The notes below the pieces were generated by a model, which ran no database searches, was not told the origin of the DNA, and saw only the letters and a list, made by a program, of their open reading frames with translations. The position numbers and the translations under genes are program-made. Below, piece by piece: positions 1 through 8,950 of a stretch of 64,000 nt of DNA (position 1 is the first letter of the stretch; each line of letters begins with the position of its first letter). Source of the stretch: Candidatus Heimdallarchaeota archaeon (lineage in GTDB: Archaea > Asgardarchaeota > Heimdallarchaeia > Heimdallarchaeales > Kariarchaeaceae); the NCBI GenBank assembly GCA_030149205.1, contig JASBSB010000007.1:548473-612472 (forward strand), read 5' to 3'.

Positions 1-159
1 CAACTTGAAAACTTTGATTGGTCTGTGTTTTGGGTTATACCAATCGTTGTTTTGATAATATTTATTCATAGATATTTTTGGAACCGCTTTGTCTGGAAAG
101 GATTTGAAAAAATAGACGTAAAACGCAAATCTATAAAATCCAAGAAAAAGAAACGATAA
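1..159 (+). CDS. C-terminal end of a membrane protein (partial)
   Basis: An open frame runs from the first base of the window to a TAA at 157-159, giving the last 52 residues of a protein that starts outside the window. It contains one hydrophobic segment (around FWVIPIVVLIIFI) followed by a strongly basic Lys/Arg-rich tail ending in KKKKR. This suggests a single membrane anchor with a positively charged cytoplasmic tail. The ectodomain is not visible, so no function can be given. It is absent from the ORF track because it lacks a start in the window. Confidence 0.6.
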   Translation, partial: QLENFDWSVFWVIPIVVLIIFIHRYFWNRFVWKGFEKIDVKRKSIKSKKKKR

Positions 160-226
160 CCAAAGTGTTGGATTTCTTGTGGGACAGTGGATAATCTTCT
201 TAAGTGTTGAAAATTTATAGTGTTTA

Positions 227-1411
227 ATGAATCGAACCAAACTGGCTAATACATTAAAACAGTCTTCACCAGAAGAAATCAAAAATGAGATAATTTTGCT
301 GGTTGATTCTCTTGAAGAAGAAACCGAAGTAGACCTGATTAAGTTTACCTCTGAATTGTATAAAGACCGTTCCTTTGATTCATTGAAAATTTTCGTTGAA
401 ACTCTTCTTCAATTTAAAGAAAAGTTAAATCGGGAAACAGTCTACAAACTTCTCAAAATTTATACCCTCTTTGCTTTGCTAACCACTGAGAGATACGAGT
501 ATACTATGTCTCAATGGCTTTGGTTAGGTTCAGAAACCCATCATAAAGACTGGAACTTTCTTAGAGCTCGTGAATGTTTTAGCAATGCATTGCTGTTTTC
601 AGAGAATATTGAAGGCATCTCAAAGGATCAAATTATTCAAAAAAAACTCCTCTCAGAGAAGGAGTTCTTCACCGATCTTGTAAGAAGTACTAACATGTAT
701 TACTACTTACGTTCCAGAGAAAAAAGTGTGTCATACGGCTGGAGAAGTGTCTATATCTCCTTAGAAATCATTTCACAAATGATAGAACATTCTCAGATAG
801 ATACCAAGCTGATAGAAAATATAATTGAACAACTGAAAATTGTAACTAAGGCGTTAACTGAACAAAATATTGAGATAACCAAGGTCATAGAACTCAAAAT
901 GGAAGAACTGCTTAAATTTTATGAATCTATTTTGAATCAGACTATATCAAATGTAGATCATGAATTATCCGTTCATAAAGAATCTATCAAATACCTCATT
1001 CCTGCATCTCAACCAGTTTTTATGTTCTTGACTAAGGATGGGAGAACCTTTTACCAAGGGACTGGGAGGTCTGATGGTGAATCCGCACAAGTGGTTATTG
1101 GTCATTTAGTAGGTGGGGTCATAAGTGTGATCAACACAATATTTGAAGAGGAGTATCTATTTACTGGAGGAAGACCTGAAGAAATTATAACAGAAGAGAA
1201 GTATATTGAGTTGTTTCCATCTGAAGCATTCATAATGGTCGTATTTGCAGATTATGTTTTTGATGACCTCTATCAATTCTCACTTAATCTGACACAAACA
1301 ATTGAAGAGGCTTATGGTGAAAATCTCAAAAATTGGAAAGGTGAGAGGGCAAAAATAGATGATGTTATAAGAACCGTTGAGACCTTAATCATGAACTTCA
1401 TGGATAAGTGA
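227..1411 (+). CDS. Helical N-terminus plus longin/roadblock-like C-terminal domain
   Basis: A 394-residue protein I do not recognise by name. Residues 1-250 are predicted helical, acidic and Lys-rich without clear TPR consensus. Residues about 260-394 look like a small alpha/beta domain: a strand pair around PVFMFLTKDGRTFYQG, a long helix, another strand (AFIMVVFADYVFDD) and a final helix. This order resembles longin/roadblock folds that regulate small GTPases and are abundant in Asgard archaea; that is an inference from pattern, not from an alignment. The TPR-like protein at 55049-56896 has the same plan. ATG start; no membrane segment or signal peptide. Confidence 0.55.
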   Translation: MNRTKLANTLKQSSPEEIKNEIILLVDSLEEETEVDLIKFTSELYKDRSFDSLKIFVETLLQFKEKLNRETVYKLLKIYTLFALLTTERYEYTMSQWLWLGSETHHKDWNFLRARECFSNALLFSENIEGISKDQIIQKKLLSEKEFFTDLVRSTNMYYYLRSREKSVSYGWRSVYISLEIISQMIEHSQIDTKLIENIIEQLKIVTKALTEQNIEITKVIELKMEELLKFYESILNQTISNVDHELSVHKESIKYLIPASQPVFMFLTKDGRTFYQGTGRSDGESAQVVIGHLVGGVISVINTIFEEEYLFTGGRPEEIITEEKYIELFPSEAFIMVVFADYVFDDLYQFSLNLTQTIEEAYGENLKNWKGERAKIDDVIRTVETLIMNFMDK

Positions 1412-1431
1412 AGCACAAGAATAATTGATTG

Positions 1432-2469
1432 TTATTTTTTGGCAGGATAAGCCTGAGCTAACAGGTTATCCAGCTTTTTAAATCTATCTTGTACAGGTTT
1501 AAGTATTTCTAAAAGCAACTCTGCTGTTGTACCTTTTAGATCTGCAGGATGAATTTTTCCATCATTATATAGGTTTTCAAGCTCATCATAGTTTTTTAAC
1601 TCAAGATTTCCCCCGAACTTTTCAGGTCTTTTGATGAGCATATTTTCACCTTTTCTTTCTAAATAGGGAAAAATTACACTTTTCACAAAAATTAACACAG
1701 GGTTATCTAACACTTCTTTTTCAGGACAAAAGGATTTCTTGTATTTTTTTGTAATCTGCTTTGGTTCATCCAAGCAATCTATCTTTGATGCTTCAACAGA
1801 GGCACTCATTTTATTACCTGATATACCGGGTAATAAGGGATTAAAGATACATATTGGTTTTTCATATCCAATCTTAGGTAGAATCTCTCTACTTAGCATA
1901 TAGATCCCTCTCTGGTCAATTCCCCCGAACGCAAAATTACAGTCTAGATGAGGTACATCAAGACTTTGCATTAGAGGATAAACAAACGAACCCAACTTGG
2001 GGTCATCTGACGTTCTAACCACCTCAGCTCCAGCTCTTCTTGATCTGTTCAATGTTACTATCGCTGATAATTTAAGAAGCTCTAACGCGTATTTATCGGT
2101 CAGTTCAAAATCCGTTCCTGTGACAAAAGAAAGTTTTTTGGTGTCAACCAGCAACCCTTCAAGTAATCCGAGTACTATCTGTTTGTAATACTCTGTCCTT
2201 GCATCTAAAACAGAAAAATCACTTTTCATGTCGTCTAGATGTGCATGCAAGTTTGCAAGTAATATTTTAAAATGAGAACCAGCGTCAAGGAAATCTGCGA
2301 TCTTACTCATTGGGATGAGGTATCCGATATGAACTCTGCCTGTAGGTGCTGTCCCCCAATATCCTCGAAGATCATTTTGTTGAATTGCATTTATAAGTTC
2401 TTCATGCTCTACTACCTCTTGAGTGTTCCTTGTGAACAGATTTAGTTTCTCAGAGACCTGGGGTTCCAT
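1432..2469 (-). CDS. tyrS: Tyrosyl-tRNA synthetase, archaeal type
   Basis: Charges tRNA-Tyr with tyrosine in the cytoplasm. The class I HIGH-type signature is GRVHIGY in the N-terminal third and the KMSKS-type loop is KMSAS, both in archaeal/eukaryotic TyrRS form. About 345 residues, normal for the family. I chose the inner ATG at 2469 (MEPQVSEKLN...) over the ORF-track start at 2547: family members begin shortly before the LITRNTxEVV-like segment (here LFTRNTQEVV), and the outer start leaves only 33 bp to the divergent gene. An A/T-rich box (CATAAACATATTT) lies about 20 nt upstream of the inner ATG. Confidence 0.92.
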   Translation of the reverse strand: MEPQVSEKLNLFTRNTQEVVEHEELINAIQQNDLRGYWGTAPTGRVHIGYLIPMSKIADFLDAGSHFKILLANLHAHLDDMKSDFSVLDARTEYYKQIVLGLLEGLLVDTKKLSFVTGTDFELTDKYALELLKLSAIVTLNRSRRAGAEVVRTSDDPKLGSFVYPLMQSLDVPHLDCNFAFGGIDQRGIYMLSREILPKIGYEKPICIFNPLLPGISGNKMSASVEASKIDCLDEPKQITKKYKKSFCPEKEVLDNPVLIFVKSVIFPYLERKGENMLIKRPEKFGGNLELKNYDELENLYNDGKIHPADLKGTTAELLLEILKPVQDRFKKLDNLLAQAYPAKK

Positions 2470-2580
2470 AATTAGGGTGAATGAAATATGTTTATGTATC
2501 TTTGGAAACTTATCAATCAAAGGATAACTTAGAGTTTCAAAATTCAAAACGTTAATTAAGATTGGACAACAAGTGACATT

Positions 2581-3828
2581 GTGGGAACAAATCGTTCAGC
2601 TATACTGAAATCTGAGGATCAAGAAGAACTGGAAGGATTCGCATCAAAGGCTTGGTCCCTGGAGGATCGGGTTTTAGCAGTTAAAAAAATAAAGGATCAA
2701 GAGTTCCTTACAACCCTTCTTCTTAACGATGTGTCATATAAAATCCGAGAAGCTGCATTTCAAAGAGTGTCAGATGCAACCCAGTTAGCCCGGATTGCTA
2801 GCTTTGGTAAGGATACCACAATGCGAAAAGACGCAGCCAGAAAAATAAAGGATGATGAATTACTATATCGGGTTGTAACAGACACACCTTTTGAAGCTAC
2901 AGTGAACTTCATTCTTAACAATCTTGCAAGTGAGAATTTGTTGAAAAAACTAATCGTCTCTGGACCTTATGATCTTAAGATGAGGGCCTTAACAAAGCTA
3001 GATGACCAAAAAACTCTAGAGTCACTAGGATTAGAACTCCAGAATGATCGTATCATCTATCTGTTGATACCTAAGTTAACCTCTGAAAATACAAGAGAAA
3101 AGCTAGCATCTAACCTCTTGATGAACAATCAAAGTTTAAACCAGCACCTACCCTCTCTAGTTAAATATATCTCCTCAGAAGAAATCTTATATAAGGTTCT
3201 TAACAAACTGTTATCAGAACAAACAGACAGAGAATATGAAACCGTCGAAAGTGAATATCTCTATTTCGATGTACTCAAAAACGTTGTCTCAAGGTTATCT
3301 AATGAAAAATTATCAAGACACTGGAATGAACTTGATGCTGAATCAAAAAAATCTCTAATCAGAGTGTTCACAAGAGAGCAAATGCTTAATATTATATCCT
3401 TGGAGGAAGAAATCAACATTCTCATGGAAATTCTATTCAAATTATCGAGTGTAGAAAACCAACTAAAAGCAATTAGTCTAATGAACGATACGATTCAATT
3501 ATCTCTGTCCAAGCATGAAGAATTTCAAGAACTGTTAAGTGGAGCGATCAGTGCAGAACAAATTAGCAAAATTGGAGATTTAAGTCCAGAGATGGAAAAA
3601 TCACTATCCACGAAATTAAAGCAAGTTAATGAAACAAAACCTACGGATAAAAGTGATAATCTAACAGAATCTGAAGCTTTGGAGATAGCCCTCCATCTTT
3701 CAAATCTAAAGGAATTTAAGTTTATCGTAAACACATTGTCTCAAGAAAGTTTGCTCACACTAAGTATGTTGACTACTGATGAACAAAAGCGTCTAATCAT
3801 AAGAAATCTGTTAGAAACAATGGATTAA
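2581..3828 (+). CDS. HEAT/LRV-like helical repeat protein
   Basis: A 415-residue soluble protein of short repeated helix pairs, for example LLLNDVSYKIREAAFQRVSD and a following unit with TTMRKDAARKIKDDELL. These resemble leucine-rich-variant or HEAT-type scaffolds (an L-L-xx-D-xxxx-VR-xxA pattern). Repeats are clear over residues 25-200 and decay afterwards into Glu/Leu/Ser-rich helices. Such proteins usually bind other proteins; no catalytic motif is seen. GTG start, divergent from tyrS with a shared intergenic region. Function unknown. Confidence 0.55.
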   Translation: MGTNRSAILKSEDQEELEGFASKAWSLEDRVLAVKKIKDQEFLTTLLLNDVSYKIREAAFQRVSDATQLARIASFGKDTTMRKDAARKIKDDELLYRVVTDTPFEATVNFILNNLASENLLKKLIVSGPYDLKMRALTKLDDQKTLESLGLELQNDRIIYLLIPKLTSENTREKLASNLLMNNQSLNQHLPSLVKYISSEEILYKVLNKLLSEQTDREYETVESEYLYFDVLKNVVSRLSNEKLSRHWNELDAESKKSLIRVFTREQMLNIISLEEEINILMEILFKLSSVENQLKAISLMNDTIQLSLSKHEEFQELLSGAISAEQISKIGDLSPEMEKSLSTKLKQVNETKPTDKSDNLTESEALEIALHLSNLKEFKFIVNTLSQESLLTLSMLTTDEQKRLIIRNLLETMD

Positions 3829-3889
3829 TCCTTTCAATCATTCTGTCTAAAGAGAAACGACTTAAGAAATACTAACAGAAAATCACACG

Positions 3890-5140
3890 ATGAGAAAATT
3901 TTTGGAGAAGATAAAATTTACTGATGTTGATGAACAGGTTCCATACTCATCAGAAATTAACCAGAAAATAATTTCAAACAAGGAAGAGCCAATTCTGTTC
4001 GAGAACATTAAAGGTTATAAGACCCGTTTAATTGCAGGGATTGTTTCAAGTAGAGAACTTCTTGCATCTTCCATTGGAGTTAAACCTGAGGAACTCTCAG
4101 AAACTGTTGGTAAGGCTCTCGAGTATCCTCTTCCCTTAGAAAAGGTAGACGATGCACCTTTTCTCAAAAATCACTATCAAAATCCAGATCTAGAAAGTTT
4201 AATCCCTATTCCAGAATTTTATGGTGGAAAAAGGTACCTAACTGCATCGATTGTGCTTGCCAAGGATCCCATTTCAGGAAGAAGAAATGCCTCAATACAC
4301 AGGATGATGTATAAAGGTGAAAATAAATTCGCAATCCGTCCAGTACCACAACGTCATTTGCATAATTTTTACACCTCCGCTTTAGAGAAAGGAGCAGACC
4401 ATCTGGACATTATTGTGGTTTTAGGTGTACATCCTGCCTTTGAACTTGCAGCCGCCACATCTTATCCTGACCTTGACGAATTCGCATTCGCCTCAAGGAT
4501 GCTTGGTGGATATCAAGAGGTTGAAATTAACGGAATTGGAGTTCCTGTGGATGCAGAAATCGTCATGGTTGGGAAAATGTTAAGACAAGAGACCGAGGAG
4601 GGGCCTTTTGTCGATTTAACAGGGACTCAAGACCATGTCCGTCTTCAACCCTTGGTTGAGATAACAGATCTTTACATGAGGGAAAATGCGATTTTTAGAA
4701 CAATTCTACCTGGGATGAAAGAACACAAAATCTTAATGGGTGTTCCACAAGAACCACGGATGAAGAAATTGATTGCCAACACCATTCCTACAGTAATGGA
4801 TGTAGTAATGACTGAAGGAGGTGGATCTTGGCTTCATGCAGTTGTGAAAATAAAAAAAAGGACGCATGGTGATGGTAAAAATACCATTCTCGCAGCTCTT
4901 GCAGCCCATCCCTCATTGAAACGGGTGGTTGTCGTGGATGAAGACATTGATATCACTGATCCTGTTGATGTGGAATGGGCCATTGCCACAAGATTTCAAG
5001 CTGACAAGGATATGGTATTAGTTCCAGGTGCTAAGGGCTCAAGTTTGGACCCAAGTGCCGGTGAGATGTCAACAACCTGTAAATGGGGATTGGATTGCAC
5101 TAAACCTTTGGGTGCTCAGGGATTTGATAAGGTTATTTAA
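3890..5140 (+). CDS. UbiD-family decarboxylase (archaeal short form)
   Basis: A 416-residue member of the prenylated-FMN-dependent UbiD decarboxylases. Visible hallmarks are VPVDAEIVMVG, the active-site loop EGPFVDLTG and the C-terminal VVVDEDIDITDPVDVEWAIATR stretch. Where bacterial UbiD has E-x4-E (EGPFGE), this protein has EGPFVD, the form I recall for the shorter archaeal subfamily. In archaea that subfamily includes the anhydromevalonate phosphate decarboxylase of the modified mevalonate pathway, which is the likeliest role. A menaquinone-related role is the alternative, since men genes lie 4 kb away. No ubiX-like flavin prenyltransferase is in the window. Confidence 0.85.
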   Translation: MRKFLEKIKFTDVDEQVPYSSEINQKIISNKEEPILFENIKGYKTRLIAGIVSSRELLASSIGVKPEELSETVGKALEYPLPLEKVDDAPFLKNHYQNPDLESLIPIPEFYGGKRYLTASIVLAKDPISGRRNASIHRMMYKGENKFAIRPVPQRHLHNFYTSALEKGADHLDIIVVLGVHPAFELAAATSYPDLDEFAFASRMLGGYQEVEINGIGVPVDAEIVMVGKMLRQETEEGPFVDLTGTQDHVRLQPLVEITDLYMRENAIFRTILPGMKEHKILMGVPQEPRMKKLIANTIPTVMDVVMTEGGGSWLHAVVKIKKRTHGDGKNTILAALAAHPSLKRVVVVDEDIDITDPVDVEWAIATRFQADKDMVLVPGAKGSSLDPSAGEMSTTCKWGLDCTKPLGAQGFDKVI

Positions 5141-5206
5141 GATTCCTTGGGCAAAAAGAAATCAGTTAAGCGAATCTTCAAAACTAAATAAAATTATACT
5201 GATACA

Positions 5207-6130
5207 GTGGCTCCACCAAGTGTTATAGAAATCATACATTTAGCAGATCAGCTTGCAGATAAAGGTGAGTACATTGAAGCATTAAAACTTTACAACTCCG
5301 CAATAGAAAGAGAACCAAACAATTTGATAGCTCTCTACAATCTGGCAGTATTGTTAACTGAATTAAAGCGCTATGAAGACGCTTTAGACATGTATTCTAC
5401 TCTTACAACCATTGATCCTAATCAAGCAGATGTTTGGTACAATGTTGGTCAGATTCTAACCACGAAAAAAAGATTAAGCCAAGCTCTCACAGCATATGAT
5501 TATTGTTTAATGATCGATGAAAAGTTGGATGATGTTTGGGATCTTAAGGGGCAAATCCTACATCAAATGAATAGATTGAATGATGCTCTAATTGCATATA
5601 ACAAGGCAATTAAATTAAATCCAAATAATTGGGAATATTATTTTCACAAAGGGAATGTTTTATCAGATTTACAAATGCAGAACGAAGCACTTCTGCAATT
5701 TAACAAGGCTTCGGAATTAACCCCCAAAAATGTTGATATATTATACAATATAGCAAACACACTTCTTGACCTTGAAAAAATCGAAGATTCCATTGTATAT
5801 TATTCAAAGGCATTAGAATTACAACCTGAGAACAGTAGTATATTGTTTAATATTGCATACGCCTTCGAACGTCTGAAAAAGTTAGACAAAGCTAAAGGAT
5901 TGTATGTGAAAGCTCTCGAATTAAATCCAAATCTGAATGAGGGACATTTAAACCTCGCTTGCATTTGTTCTAAGTCTGGTGAAGTCGATCAAGCAATAAA
6001 GCATTTGAAATTAGTATTGGAATCTGGGGACACTGAGTTAATTTCAGAGGTATATAGCGATCCAGACCTAAGTTTAGTTAGGAATTCACCTGAATTCAAA
6101 CAAATTTTGATTGACTCCACAAACATATAG
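5207..6130 (+). CDS. Tetratricopeptide-repeat protein
   Basis: A 307-residue protein built almost wholly of about eight 34-residue TPR units. Consensus positions are clear, such as NLIALYNLAVLLTELKRYEDAL, WYNVGQI and NPNNWEYYFHKGNVL, with the W/Y-G-A-Y-A-P spacing. No signal peptide or membrane segment, so it is probably a cytoplasmic scaffold. GTG start at 5207 with an A/T-rich box (AACTAAATAAAATTATAC) immediately upstream, consistent with a leaderless transcript. Its partner cannot be inferred from the neighbours. Confidence 0.85.
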   Translation: MAPPSVIEIIHLADQLADKGEYIEALKLYNSAIEREPNNLIALYNLAVLLTELKRYEDALDMYSTLTTIDPNQADVWYNVGQILTTKKRLSQALTAYDYCLMIDEKLDDVWDLKGQILHQMNRLNDALIAYNKAIKLNPNNWEYYFHKGNVLSDLQMQNEALLQFNKASELTPKNVDILYNIANTLLDLEKIEDSIVYYSKALELQPENSSILFNIAYAFERLKKLDKAKGLYVKALELNPNLNEGHLNLACICSKSGEVDQAIKHLKLVLESGDTELISEVYSDPDLSLVRNSPEFKQILIDSTNI

Positions 6131-6211
6131 CAAAGAAGTCAGAAGTCAAATTACTAGATATTATCACAGTTAAATGCAAAAGTCTTTTTGTTAAATTGCA
6201 GAGGTATGAGT

Positions 6212-6970
6212 ATGACAAAATTTGATGAAGAGATTGAGCATGCTCGTTTTTATGATACAAACCTAAATTGGGAACCTAGAATAAAAAGAGAGGTGCCATT
6301 TTTGCAGAAATATCTAGCGAATAAAAATATCCTAGACATTGCATGTGCTACTGGGAGACACAGTCTGGCTTTAGAGGAGTTTGGAGCTGTATCACTTGGT
6401 ATTGACATTTCACCAGGTATGGTGGCTGTTGCAAATGAGAAAAAGAAGGAGCAAGATGGTAAATCTACCTTTTTTACTGCAGATGTGTCCGCTCTTGATT
6501 TACCAACAAAATTAAAGGAAGCAGGCTTGAAAATGGAATTTGATGGAGGGATCATGCTAGGGAATGCTATCTCAAACTTCGGTTCTCTGATGGCTGGCGT
6601 AAGAGGGATGAGAAATATTTACTCCCTGTTAAAGAAAAATTCAACCTTTATCTGTCAAACAGTAAATAGACCAAACTCCTTCTTTTATTTTCCTCCTCGT
6701 TTTCAACCTGATAAGGTTTTTATCCGGTTAATGGTTCCAAACCAACAAGTTGCAGAAAACAACATGTTTCTCCACGCAGCTCTTATAAACCTTAAAGAGC
6801 AAAAATATGAGTTTCAGAGAGTGTCAAAAACCTTTATGTATTCTGTGGAGGAATTTACTGACCTTGTGACCAGTGTTGGGTTTAAGGTTGTGGAGCAGTA
6901 CTCTAACTATAATGGTGATCCAGTTGATGAGAGTGATGGAGCAACGACCATATGGGTTCTGCTTAAATGA
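6212..6970 (+). CDS. Class I SAM-dependent methyltransferase
   Basis: The Rossmann-type motif I is LDIACATGRHSLAL, followed by an acidic end of strand two (GIDISPGMV). About 252 residues with a SAM-binding N-terminal half and a variable C-terminal half. The substrate cannot be read from sequence. The ORF track starts at a TTG (6188), but GAGGT at 6201-6205 is ideally spaced for the ATG at 6212, which I chose; the ATG at 6206 is an alternative. Its 3' end overlaps the convergent gene by 8 bp. Confidence 0.8.
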   Translation: MTKFDEEIEHARFYDTNLNWEPRIKREVPFLQKYLANKNILDIACATGRHSLALEEFGAVSLGIDISPGMVAVANEKKKEQDGKSTFFTADVSALDLPTKLKEAGLKMEFDGGIMLGNAISNFGSLMAGVRGMRNIYSLLKKNSTFICQTVNRPNSFFYFPPRFQPDKVFIRLMVPNQQVAENNMFLHAALINLKEQKYEFQRVSKTFMYSVEEFTDLVTSVGFKVVEQYSNYNGDPVDESDGATTIWVLLK

Positions 6971-7607
6971 AACGATGTTTTTTGTATAAATAAAAGTATA
7001 CAAAAATAAGAACTAGGACAAAAAAAGAATAAATTAAGAAATTAAACATCATGGGACTGCTGACTAAATTGCTAATAAAATTGGGGGTAGAGGTAACATT
7101 TGTGATATTAGGATGACCAACACCCGATTTTGTGTTAGCAGGGTCTATATAGTTAATCCAAAGTTCAATAGAAAGCGTACCATTTCCCTCTACATGAAAT
7201 CTGACTTTAATTTTATGAAGATCATCACCCAAGGCTTTGGACTGTTCAGGGTTTCTTGTATAATTAAAAAATAGCTGTGAACTCTTATAAGCTGAAGTAT
7301 TAAAAAATGTCCAATTTGTATTCATTTTTGTTGGTTCTGGAAACTTTGGATTCTCACTTTCATTCGCAAGTATAATATAATATAATTTTAGGTTCCCCGA
7401 ACTATTTTGTTGTAGTGGATAAATTTTAAGATGGACACCTGGGTTGCTAAGATTAAGCGTAGCCGTTAAACTGAAATTGAAGTCAAATGTTCCAGGATTA
7501 GAAAATTCAATAGGTTCAACCACTCCCATCTCATTTATCACAGTCGCATGGTTAGAAACTGATAGAATAAGAATTATAAGAATTAGAGTAAAATAGATTT
7601 TGATCAT
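6963..7607 (-). CDS. Small surface protein with signal peptide and C-terminal anchor
   Basis: 214 residues: an N-terminal signal peptide (IKIYFTLILIILILSVSN), an extracytoplasmic beta-rich middle with many NxS/T sequons (NFSLT, NLSN, NTSA, NLT-like), and a C-terminal transmembrane segment (FNFLIYSFFVLVLIFVYFYL) with a short basic tail. It should sit on the outer face of the cell membrane. The start ATG is preceded by a strong GAGGAGAAGG ribosome-binding site. The ectodomain fold was not recognised. Confidence 0.7.
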   Translation of the reverse strand: MIKIYFTLILIILILSVSNHATVINEMGVVEPIEFSNPGTFDFNFSLTATLNLSNPGVHLKIYPLQQNSSGNLKLYYIILANESENPKFPEPTKMNTNWTFFNTSAYKSSQLFFNYTRNPEQSKALGDDLHKIKVRFHVEGNGTLSIELWINYIDPANTKSGVGHPNITNVTSTPNFISNLVSSPMMFNFLIYSFFVLVLIFVYFYLYKKHRFI

Positions 7608-8105
7608 ACCTTCTCCTCGTAGCTTACATATGCTTATACATAGTTAAGTTTTTTTTTCAAAATTTCAATTTCTGTATAACAAATTTTTGTGCTATGTATT
7701 GAAATCCCCTAGGGTACCTTTCTCATTATTCCCAAGTAAATGACTTTGCTTAGGAAATAACAGGAATTTGGTTTTAAGATATATTACAATAAATTTGAAT
7801 TTGAGGGAGAATTATTATTAATAATTCTAGTTTAATGTCTAAAATGATCTTTTGAATAGCAAAAAGGATGAAATTCGATAATTTTTCTGTGAATTAAAAG
7901 CTTAATTTTATTCACCACTCTTGTCCAAGTTAGTCTTATTCTCATTGTTAACTTCTGTCGCAAGTTTAGATGCCTTTTCGACAGCCTTTTACTCGTCATG
8001 GTCTTTCTTCTTGCTAGTTTCAACAACTGCATCAGATTTTTTATTTTGTCATCTAGACTAATCTCTTCAACAACTGTTTTTGAAGTTAGTATATTAGTTT
8101 CATAT
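7608..8105. other. 498-bp intergenic region
   Basis: Between the divergent surface protein and methyltransferase genes. It holds a T9 run near 7649, A/T-rich promoter-like stretches, and the possible coding remnant listed separately at 7908-8048. The ORF-track entries 7832-8182(-) and the first 36 codons of 7998-8861(+) lie here, but neither looks like real coding sequence. TAGTATATTAG, shortly before the methyltransferase ATG, is a likely TATA element. Confidence 0.5.
7908..8048 (-). pseudogene. Possible remnant of a Lys/Glu-rich protein tail
   Basis: On the minus strand one frame reads KKSDAVVETSKKKDHDE, a TAA, then KAVEKASKLATEVNNENK and NLDKSGE before a second TAA. Both halves are charged helical sequence of uniform composition in the same frame, as if a single stop had interrupted a C-terminal tail. 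No start or conserved domain remains. It could equally be chance in A/T-rich DNA. Confidence 0.25.
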
Positions 8106-8861
8106 ATGGGTTCTGAAGAAGTAATTTTGAAAGCAGAAACGTTGAAAATCTTTGAACATAAAAATGTTCCAAGAGAAAACATCCTCCCTTTGATTAAAAG
8201 TACAAGAGAGAGAGCCCTTAAGTCTCATTATTACAGATCAATTGACACCTATGATTTTATCTTCCCAAGAATCTCTCTTAACCCCTTCCTCAAAAAGGTG
8301 ATAAAGAAGAAGCCAATTTTAGACGTTGGATGTTCATTTGGAGTCGACCTCAGGTACCTAGAGACGCAGGGAGTCAATCCAACAAATCTCTATGGTGTTG
8401 AGAAGAACTCAGACTTTCTTCAACTAGGGTTTGATCTTTTCGGAGATTATTCCAATGGGATCACCTTCTACTGTGGTGACATACTTCATGATACACATTT
8501 TAAATCGGTTCAACCTGGAAGAAAGGAGTTAATTCTTTCCAAAACTGAGCTGGGATGTGTCCATTCAGGCTCACTTCTCCATCTACTCACAAGAGATGAA
8601 ATCAAGCAGTTTTTTGCCAAGGCATACCAAAGTTTGTCCTCAGGTGGTTTCGTAATTGGAAGAACAGCTAGCTTTGAATCAACAATTCAAAACCCAAGCT
8701 CACAAATGAGAACTGTGTTAAGCCAATCTGACTTTGAGAGTCTTCTACAATCAAGCGGTTTTGTAGAAATTGAGAGCAATTTATCAATGTCTGGTGCTCT
8801 CCCCAAGAAAGGTGATGATCTTATCTTGAAATCCTTACATTTTATTGCAATGAAAGAATAA
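8106..8861 (+). CDS. SAM-dependent methyltransferase
   Basis: About 251 residues with motif I LDVGCSFGVDLRYLE, the following YGVEKNSDFL strand and a later LSSGGFVIGRT segment typical of class I methyltransferases. The ORF-track start at 7998 adds 36 residues of low-complexity hydrophobic sequence. The ATG at 8106 (MGSEEVILKAE) follows a TATA-like box by about 20 nt and is preferred. The substrate is unknown. It is not close in sequence to the methyltransferase at 6212. Confidence 0.75.
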   Translation: MGSEEVILKAETLKIFEHKNVPRENILPLIKSTRERALKSHYYRSIDTYDFIFPRISLNPFLKKVIKKKPILDVGCSFGVDLRYLETQGVNPTNLYGVEKNSDFLQLGFDLFGDYSNGITFYCGDILHDTHFKSVQPGRKELILSKTELGCVHSGSLLHLLTRDEIKQFFAKAYQSLSSGGFVIGRTASFESTIQNPSSQMRTVLSQSDFESLLQSSGFVEIESNLSMSGALPKKGDDLILKSLHFIAMKE

Positions 8862-8950
8862 CAGTTCTTTTTCGATAATTAACAATTTTTGCAAATGAAA
8901 ACATAACTATTAAAATTAACTGAAGAAACTTTGCTTACGGAATTTTAGTT

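Noticed and set aside
7998-8105. Hydrophobic 36-residue N-terminal extension of the methyltransferase at 8106
   Set aside because: It looks like a signal peptide but methyltransferases of this type are cytoplasmic; the TATA-like box falls inside it and the ATG at 8106 starts normal sequence.
7832-8182. 116-residue minus-strand ORF
   Set aside because: It crosses into the methyltransferase start, has basic low-complexity composition and no start context. Another minus frame in the same place looks more protein-like but is interrupted.
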